DNA of 64,000 nucleotides from Elymus sibiricus. Lineage: Eukaryota > Streptophyta > Magnoliopsida > Poales > Poaceae. The translations under genes were made by a program, and so were the position numbers. The DNA lies in NCBI GenBank assembly GCA_039707655.1, contig CM077671.1:305102509-305166508 (forward strand). Reading direction: 5' to 3'. Every line of letters begins with the position of its first letter. Position 1 is the stretch's first letter. Shown one piece after another: positions 58,214-64,000 of the stretch. A model generated the notes under the pieces. That model saw only the letters and a program-made list of their open reading frames with translations, searched no databases and had not been told where the DNA came from.

Positions 58214-58355
58214 CTGTAGAGCTCGACACGCTAGGGGCGGCTACGACGGCCTCCCCCACCTTGAGCTCCAAATCCACCCCGTCACCTGTGTTCCTCCCTT
58301 GTCTGGGCATGGAGCTCGGCTTATCATCTCCTTCCCCTTTTCTAGATCGAAACAT
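58214..58355 (-). pseudogene. Possible captured first exon in the Helitron
   Basis: ATG 58355 gives MFRSRKGEGDDKPSSMPRQG, then DGVDLELKVGEAVVAAPSVS, and reaches an ACAG|GTACTC splice donor at 58213. Upstream on the minus strand (58400-58660) is a C-rich, CpG-dense leader of the kind found before plant genes. I cannot find the following exons or name the family. Helitrons often carry such gene pieces, so this is a gene-fragment guess. Confidence 0.3.
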
Positions 58356-61300
58356 GAGGACGCACAGTGAGGCAGGGGTGAGGGAAAGTGAGGAGAGGTA
58401 GCAGCGGGGCAGCGAGGGTAAGCAACCCTAGCGGCGGCCGGGCATGGGGGTGGGGGTTTGGCGCGCTGTCGCATGGGGGAGTGCAGAGGTGGATCTGCTC
58501 CTGCCGCCGCGCCCGAACAAGAGGTCGGGCCGGTGGAGCAGTACGGGCGGCGGCGGAGCGGGAGATGGGGGCGGCGGCGGAGCGAGAGAAGAGGGAAGAG
58601 AGAGGGTGGATCGGGAGGAGGGCACGGGCGGGTGGGGATGCGAGGGGGGGCTCGCTCCCTGACTCCCTGTTCGTGCGAGGGGGGCTCGCTCCCGGTTAGT
58701 CCGGTTTTTTTCGTGGGAGGGGTGGGGGAGGTGGGGTGGAAAAAACGGACGAAAATAAACCCCACGAGGTGAGACGAAAAAAACCCGAGAAAGGAGCTAC
58801 CAAGTGCCCCTTTAGGAGTAGAGATGATATTTCTTCTTATCCTCATCTTCCTGCCAGACAAGTCTAGCTCTATAAAAATCTGCATTTTTCCTAATCCCAA
58901 CAGGGATAGGATAAAAATACATCATAAACAAAGGTATATTAGTGAGGCAAGCCTGTACTAGTGTGATCCTGCCAGCTATATTAAGCATTCTCCCTTGCGA
59001 GAAAGCACATCTTTTTTCAATTTTGTCAGTTACCCCTTTCCACTGTTTGTTTGGGGTACTCACATTAGAAACTGGCACCCCCAAATACTCAAGAGGGATT
59101 TGTCCAATCTCACAAGTAAAAATGTTTTGATATATATCTGCTTTATTGATGGCTTTCCCAAACAAGTAGATCTCACTTTCATGAAAATTACTGATGAGTC
59201 CAGACATCTGTTCAAAAGCATACAAAATGAACTTTAAATTTCTAGCACTATCTAGGCCATCTTGCAGCAAAAATATTGTATCATCTGCATACTAGAGCAT
59301 GTTCACCCCTCCAGGTATAACATCACTCGGCACCCCTTTGACAAATCCATTCTCTTTAGCTTTGTTCATGATGATTGCCAGAGCATCTGCAGCTAAGTCA
59401 AATAGCATGGGGACAAAGCATCACCCTGCCTCAGCCCTTTAAAAGTTTTAAAATATGGTCCAATTTCATCATTTAACTTCACCCCCACACGTGCCCCCCT
59501 CATGGTGTACATTATCCAGTCACACCACTTATTAGGGAAATGTTTAAGTTTAAGCATTTTATGCATAAAGGGCCACTTGGTTTTATCATATGCTTTCTCA
59601 AAATCAACTTTAAAAAGCAGAGCATCCTTTTTTTAATGTATAGAGTTAAAAGCCTCATGCAACACCACCACCCCCTCCATAATATACCTGCCTTTAATAA
59701 AAGCAGTTCAATTTTTGGAGATGACGGGGGTAACAACCTTACTGAGTCTATTCATGAGCATTTTAGTAATAATTTTGAAGCTAACATTTAGCAAACAAAT
59801 AGGCCTGAACTTTTGGATTTGTGTGGCCCCTTTAATTTTTGGCACCAAAGTAATTGGCCCATAATTCAACCTAGCAATGTCCAGTAACCCATCATGAAAA
59901 ACATTCAAAATATTCATCGGGTCTGTTTTAACCACATCCCAAAAGTGTTGATAGAAGTCGGCAGGGAATCCATTTGGGCCTGGACTTTTATTTTTTTCCA
60001 TATTAAAAACAACCTCTTTGATTTCTTCCATAGAGAAAGGTTTTATTGGATCATCATCCTCTTGTGTAGAGATTTTATCAGCACTGCCAATATCCAACCC
60101 TATAGAGGAAGGATTGGAGTGACCAAACAATTCCTTATAAAAGTCAGTAATATATTTAACCAAATTTCTTGTCCCTCAATTATCACAGAGTCTTGTTCCA
60201 AAGAAACAATTTTATTTTTTATTTTTGTCCCATTAGCCTCAGCATGGTAGTATTTAATATTATTATCTCCCTCCTTTATTTCAATATCTTTGCATCTCTG
60301 AAGCCATTTAAGTTCCTCTTGTTTCAAAATCCTCCCCAGCTGGGCTCTTAGATCAATTTGTTCTTCCCCAGCCCATCATTGATCCCATTGTTTTCAAAGT
60401 ATTTATCAATCTCATCCAGTCGGTCCAGGATCCCCTTTTTGATTTTCTATACCAAGCATCCATATTTATATTCCATCCTCTAATTTCCTGTCTCATGACT
60501 CTCATCTTCTGTTGCCATTGATCAATGGAAGTGCATGTATAGTGGGCATTCCACACTCCAGCAACGAACTCCCCCAAACCCTCTCTCAGCATCCAGGAGT
60601 TTTCAAACCTAAAAATGGGCTTGACCTCCTTGTGCTCCCCAGAGTCCATAATCAAAGGAGTATGATCTGAGATCTCTCTCTCCAAAGCATGAACGCAGAC
60701 AAGGGGAAATTTATATTCCCAATCAGAGCAAATTAAAATTCTTTCTAATTTCTCATAAGTGGGATCAACACTACTGTTGGCCCGGGTATATTGCCTCCCA
60801 TTGAGAGGTAGCTCCCTAAGCCCAACATGTTCAATTATTGCATTAAACACAAAAGTCCAATGATCATGAGAAGATGGTATTTTTTCAGAGCTATTCCTAA
60901 TGATATTAAAATCCCCACCCACCACACAAGGAAAATCATTGTTCTGGTAAACCCTAGACAGTTCTGCCAAAAAAGCAGTTTTACCATCTGTCTGAGCATC
61001 CCCATAGACAGTAACCAAGTTCCATTTAAATTTGGCAACTTTATCAAACAAAATAAGCCTAACAGAATATTCCCCCTTCTCCACATGAATTACATCAAAA
61101 TCATCATTGTTAACTCCTACCAGGATCCCCCCCCAGACCTCCCTCTAGGAGGGGTCCAATGCCAACAAAAATTTCTGCCTCCACACAAACTGTGTAGTTC
61201 ATTATCAGTAGAGCTGTTTTTAATAGTTTCTTGCAGCCCCAAAAATTTCAGATTGTTTTCTATAATCATCTCTCTGATAAAACGTTTATTAATTTTAGGG

Positions 61301-62016
61301 CCTATCCCCCTCACATTCCAGAACATCCCCTTCATTCAAGCAGAGACAATTCAAAAGTATCACTAAAGAAAGAAACTAACCCACACATCAAGAGAGAGGA
61401 AATAATAGAAAGAGATTACTTTCTCTTTTTTCTATTTTTCCTCGGAGATCCAACAGAAAGCTGTATTCTTCACACAACCAAGGGTTGGTGTGCCTCCGAC
61501 ATTCTTTTTCCGCTTGCAAATATATTTTTAATTGAGATCTATAATTTGCTTCCAACTCTGCATCTTCATGATCATCATGACAACAGAGCTCATTTATATC
61601 AGCATCCCTAGTGTCAATTAGCATTGGAATGTTATCTTCATGCTCAAAATTCTTGTCTAGCTTTCTCCATCATTTTAATAATTTCCATATTTTGCTAAAT
61701 CATAGCAATAGCATCCCAGATCAATACCAACTAAGCTAGACATGTGCATAAGAGAATTATTAGTTTCATCAGACTCTGAATTCTTACCATAATTGTCTTT
61801 CTCAGCAGCTCTGACCTTGGCTAGATCCTCAATCTTTGTATCTTGTTTGTCAAGTAACCCGTCACATCTCCTCAGGGCTTCATTGTCCTTATTAGAACCT
61901 TTATCTACTTTATCTCCAGTAATTATCCCAAGTTTGGTCCCAAGAAACTCAACTGAATCTTGACTAGCAGATTAGTCCACATGCTCATCATAAGCACCAT
62001 TTCCCACTTGTTTTTC

Positions 62017-62990
62017 TTATTCTTGGCCAATATCTAAGTCAACTCCATCAGCCACAGCAGCCAACTCATCTTCCCTAGCTTCCCATTGATCAATTTTAGC
62101 CAGGAAGACAAAGATTTTCTCGTGTTGATTATACACTGAAGCTTCCAGTTTCTGTTTTTCTTCAGTTAGGTTCACCAATTTCTTCTCCTCAACATTCTTC
62201 ATAGCCATAAGCCTGGCATTATTTTCCTCCATAGCCTGCACTTTCTTCATGAGCACCTCCAAAGTCTTGTCCACCTGTTGCCTCTTTTGCATAGCTTCCA
62301 TCTGATTTTTCTGAGCCAATAAGATCTCCTCACTCTTTTTCTTAAACTCCTCAAATTGACTAAGACTTAAACTACCCAAGGATATCTTTTCCTTGAAGAC
62401 ACACCTCCACCCCCTTTCAGTTTTTTTCTATTATCTTCTTCTCTGTCCTCTAGACCATTCTCATCATCAGCTTGCCTCTTCCCATCAGAGTACCATCCAT
62501 GTTCAACAACTGACTCCAGATCAGCTATAACTCTGTGCATCATCAATTCTTTATCTATAACTTCAGTCCAAGTAGGGATTTTCTCAAAATCTCTCATCCC
62601 AACTTTAGCTCTCATTTTCTCCAAAGCAATGGAGTTCATGTCAATCTCCAGTACTGGGTCCAAAGCTGCAGCCACCTCACACATCCCAAAATAATGTCTG
62701 AATTCTTCACGAACTTTCCCAAACTTCACCTAGACAGTATGCAGTTTGCCCACTGTCTGACAATCAACAGCCCGACTTTTAATATTAATCACAACTCCAG
62801 TCCCAAACAAATTGAAGTCATCAAACTTGGTGAGTTCCACAAGTTTGCTCTTATTTGGAAATCTCATCATAAATGCCTTATCTCCTTGGGCTTTGCATCT
62901 CCATTGCCAATTCCAACTACACATTCTGTTGAAATCTTCTAGGAACTGAGTTTCATTGATATTGCCTGATTTGATCCTCACAGTAGCCAT
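62017..62990 (-). pseudogene. LINE ORF1 (DUF4283-like RNA-binding protein), broken
   Basis: ATG 62990 starts MATVRIKSGN. FNRMCSWNWQWRCKAQGDKA, then FMMRFPNKSKLVEL is the DUF4283 pattern of plant L1 ORF1 proteins. A TAG at 62730-62732 stands where Trp would fit (HTV*VKFGKVREEFRHYFGM), and the frame is otherwise open to about 62370. After a shift, 62379-62017 encodes a long Gln/Glu/Lys coiled coil (QFEEFKKKSEEILLAQ). The gene order ORF1 then ORF2 on the same strand is normal. This protein would bind LINE RNA in the ribonucleoprotein particle. Confidence 0.75.
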
Positions 62991-63000
62991 AGGATTGGCA

Positions 63001-64000
63001 ACTTCAACATTAGCAATCTCTTTATTATAGTGCCGCTGGTCATGTAGTGCAATGAAAGTGTGTACCTATGATCTCTTCTCAGGAAAATCAAGTAAATCTG
63101 TTGATTGATCAAAATCGACACCGAAGAAGAGTTTGCGTGCTTTTTTTTAGGGTGTGCTAAATTTTTTAGATTAGCGTGCTGCGGGTAGCAAATAATTAGT
63201 CGTGTTAGGTCAACTGGGCTAAGCCCATCATTGAAGCACGAGGCAACCCCAATTATGGCTGAGCGAATGAAAAATACTAAATCCATACAAGATGGTATTC
63301 TTGTCACTGAGATATCCTTGTCCACGTATATCCCCTATTATAGCCCGTTCCGAGTCATATTAGGTCTCCCCTACAGCGCGGCAGTACTGGGCTGACCAAA
63401 TACTTTAACTGCACGTGAGTATTCTTCCTATGGGTTTTATCGGAGTTTTCACTATTTTACAATGGTTCCTTCAGGGTTTCTCTTATTTTTAGTTTTTCCC
63501 TTTATTTTATTCTTCAGTTTTCACCCTTTTTTTCTCTTTTCTTCAGCACATGCATATCTGTTAGACACACTGTACATTTTTAATATACATCAGGAACCAT
63601 TATTATACACGTTTAATGTTTTAAAATACATTATTTATATTTTTTAAATATATGTTATGATGACTACATTTTTTCATACACATCGTACATTCTCCATATA
63701 CATGCAAAACATTTTAATATACTTTTAACATTTGAAAATACATGATTAATATTTTTCCAAATATTTATTTTCAACATTTTATTGAATATGTGTTAAAAAG
63801 GTTAAAATACATTTTAAAACATTTTTTGAATGACATGATACATTTTTTCAAATGTGTATTTTGATTTTTTTTTTGAATATGCGTTAATTATCTAAAATAC
63901 ATGTTAAAACATTTAATGAAACTATGGAATTTTTTTTGACATCATATACACATTTTTGAAACATCACAAAAATATGTTTGGAACGTGTGTTTTCTAAAAT
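63001..64000. other. AT-rich intergenic or transposon interior, no gene
   Basis: 63001-63200 probably contains the LINE 5' end. From 63540 onward the DNA is a series of loosely repeated phrases (catttttNcatatacat, aaaatacattttaaaacatt, attttttgaatNtg), resembling the interior of a large DNA transposon. No coding signal. Confidence 0.45.

Larger units (their letters stand above)
52017..58824 (-). mobile_element. Helitron, 6.8 kb, non-autonomous
   Basis: On the minus strand the element begins TCTCTACTCCTAAAGG (58824) and ends GCACGGGCATTCTCCTAG (52017), the 5'-TC and CTRR-3' ends of Helitrons, and it sits between host A and T with no duplication. Joining 58825 to 52016 restores LINE codons K-Y-H-L-V-N-W without a base gained or lost. 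No Rep/helicase frame is present. The 3' hairpin is weak. The interior has a Stowaway, a 38-bp minisatellite, pyrimidine-rich tracts and a possible captured first exon at the 5' end. No other gene was recognised in 52017-58100. Confidence 0.88.
50872..61335 (-). pseudogene. LINE ORF2: endonuclease, reverse transcriptase, C-terminal region, broken
   Basis: Endonuclease from ATG 61335: FWNVRGIG, LGLQET, then after a frameshift in a G7 run near 61130, GDFNIIRNSSEK and ISDHTPLIMD (EN catalytic N, E, D and H all visible) to about 60360. The RT region follows: KNKSPGPNGFPADFYQ and FRPICLLNVSFKIITKMLMN (60100-59710), a poorly framed stretch 59700-59300, then YADDTIFLLQD at 59291-59260 preceded by a TAG at 59292-59294. 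PLEYLGVPVS and GRMLNIAGRITL lead to 58825, where the Helitron interrupts. After it 52016-51630 has NWKTCCLPKQQGGLGILNLD and the zf-RVT-type end runs to 50872. Stops and shifts make it inactive. Confidence 0.85.
49793..63000 (-). mobile_element. L1-type LINE on the minus strand, nearly full length, interrupted twice
   Basis: The 3' end is the T-rich tract 49793-49811 on plus (poly(A) on minus), preceded in LINE sense by the common grass LINE tail gtaaatgaaaatcgggg and gcctcccttttgctc. It lies only 26 bp from the CACTA terminus. ORF1 starts at 62990. The 5' end is not defined and probably lies between 63000 and 63200. Leaving out the Harbinger element and the Helitron gives about 5.6 kb, right for a complete plant L1-type LINE. 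I could not find the matching target duplication at the 5' side. Confidence 0.8.

Noticed and set aside
1..64000. tRNA, rRNA or other structural RNA genes
   Set aside because: I saw no cloverleaf-like block with internal promoter boxes and no rRNA signature. A covariance-model search would be needed to be sure.

Overview
The window looks like nuclear DNA of a grass, most probably a Triticeae species (wheat, goatgrass or barley type). The best indicator is a pair of 1.75-kb LTRs that, read on the minus strand, begin TGTTGGAAATATGCCC, as in the BARE-1/Angela/WIS Ty1-copia group. Stowaway MITEs, CACTA elements with CCGGTT hairpins and Harbinger-like elements ending in GAGCATCT agree with this. 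Nothing suggests bacterial, viral or organellar sequence. Coordinates were read by eye; no alignment or database search was run.

I can defend one ordinary host gene: a five-exon, 339-aa XRI1-like gene (X-ray induced transcript 1) at 24040-26174 on the plus strand, with a TATA box near 23890 and a poly(A) signal at 26371. Almost all the rest is transposable elements, many of them nested, with their boundaries and target duplications still readable.

1-12.47 kb: Harbinger-like elements (1-735, 1369-2812, 5058-6426, 6915-8939), a Mutator-like MITE (7994-8870) nested in the last of these, a Stowaway, and tandem repeats. Several Harbinger-like elements carry a small charged ORF, and one has cleanly split an ORF of about 256 codons.

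12.47-22.99 kb: a 5'-truncated LINE inserted about 1.05 kb upstream of the XRI1 start codon, itself split by a young antisense BARE/Angela-type retrotransposon. Both insertions have identifiable target-site duplications.

23-32.2 kb: XRI1, then an almost complete Copia retrotransposon (27035-32157, minus) with 145-bp LTRs.

32.2-43.6 kb: low-copy-looking intergenic DNA around a run of Harbinger-like elements (35994-40250), one of which carries a GRF-type zinc-finger gene relic.

43.6-49.8 kb: a complete CACTA element holding a two-B3-domain gene relic with introns, a coiled-coil/membrane ORF, four 340-bp tandem repeats and an internal hairpin-promoter block.

49.8-about 63 kb: a minus-strand LINE of roughly 5.6 kb, interrupted by a Harbinger element in its 3' UTR and by a 6.8-kb Helitron at 52017-58824. 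Removing the Helitron restores the LINE reading frame to the base. I found no new defence-like or enzymatic system. The most distinctive content is the nested insertion history and the small genes carried by DNA transposons.
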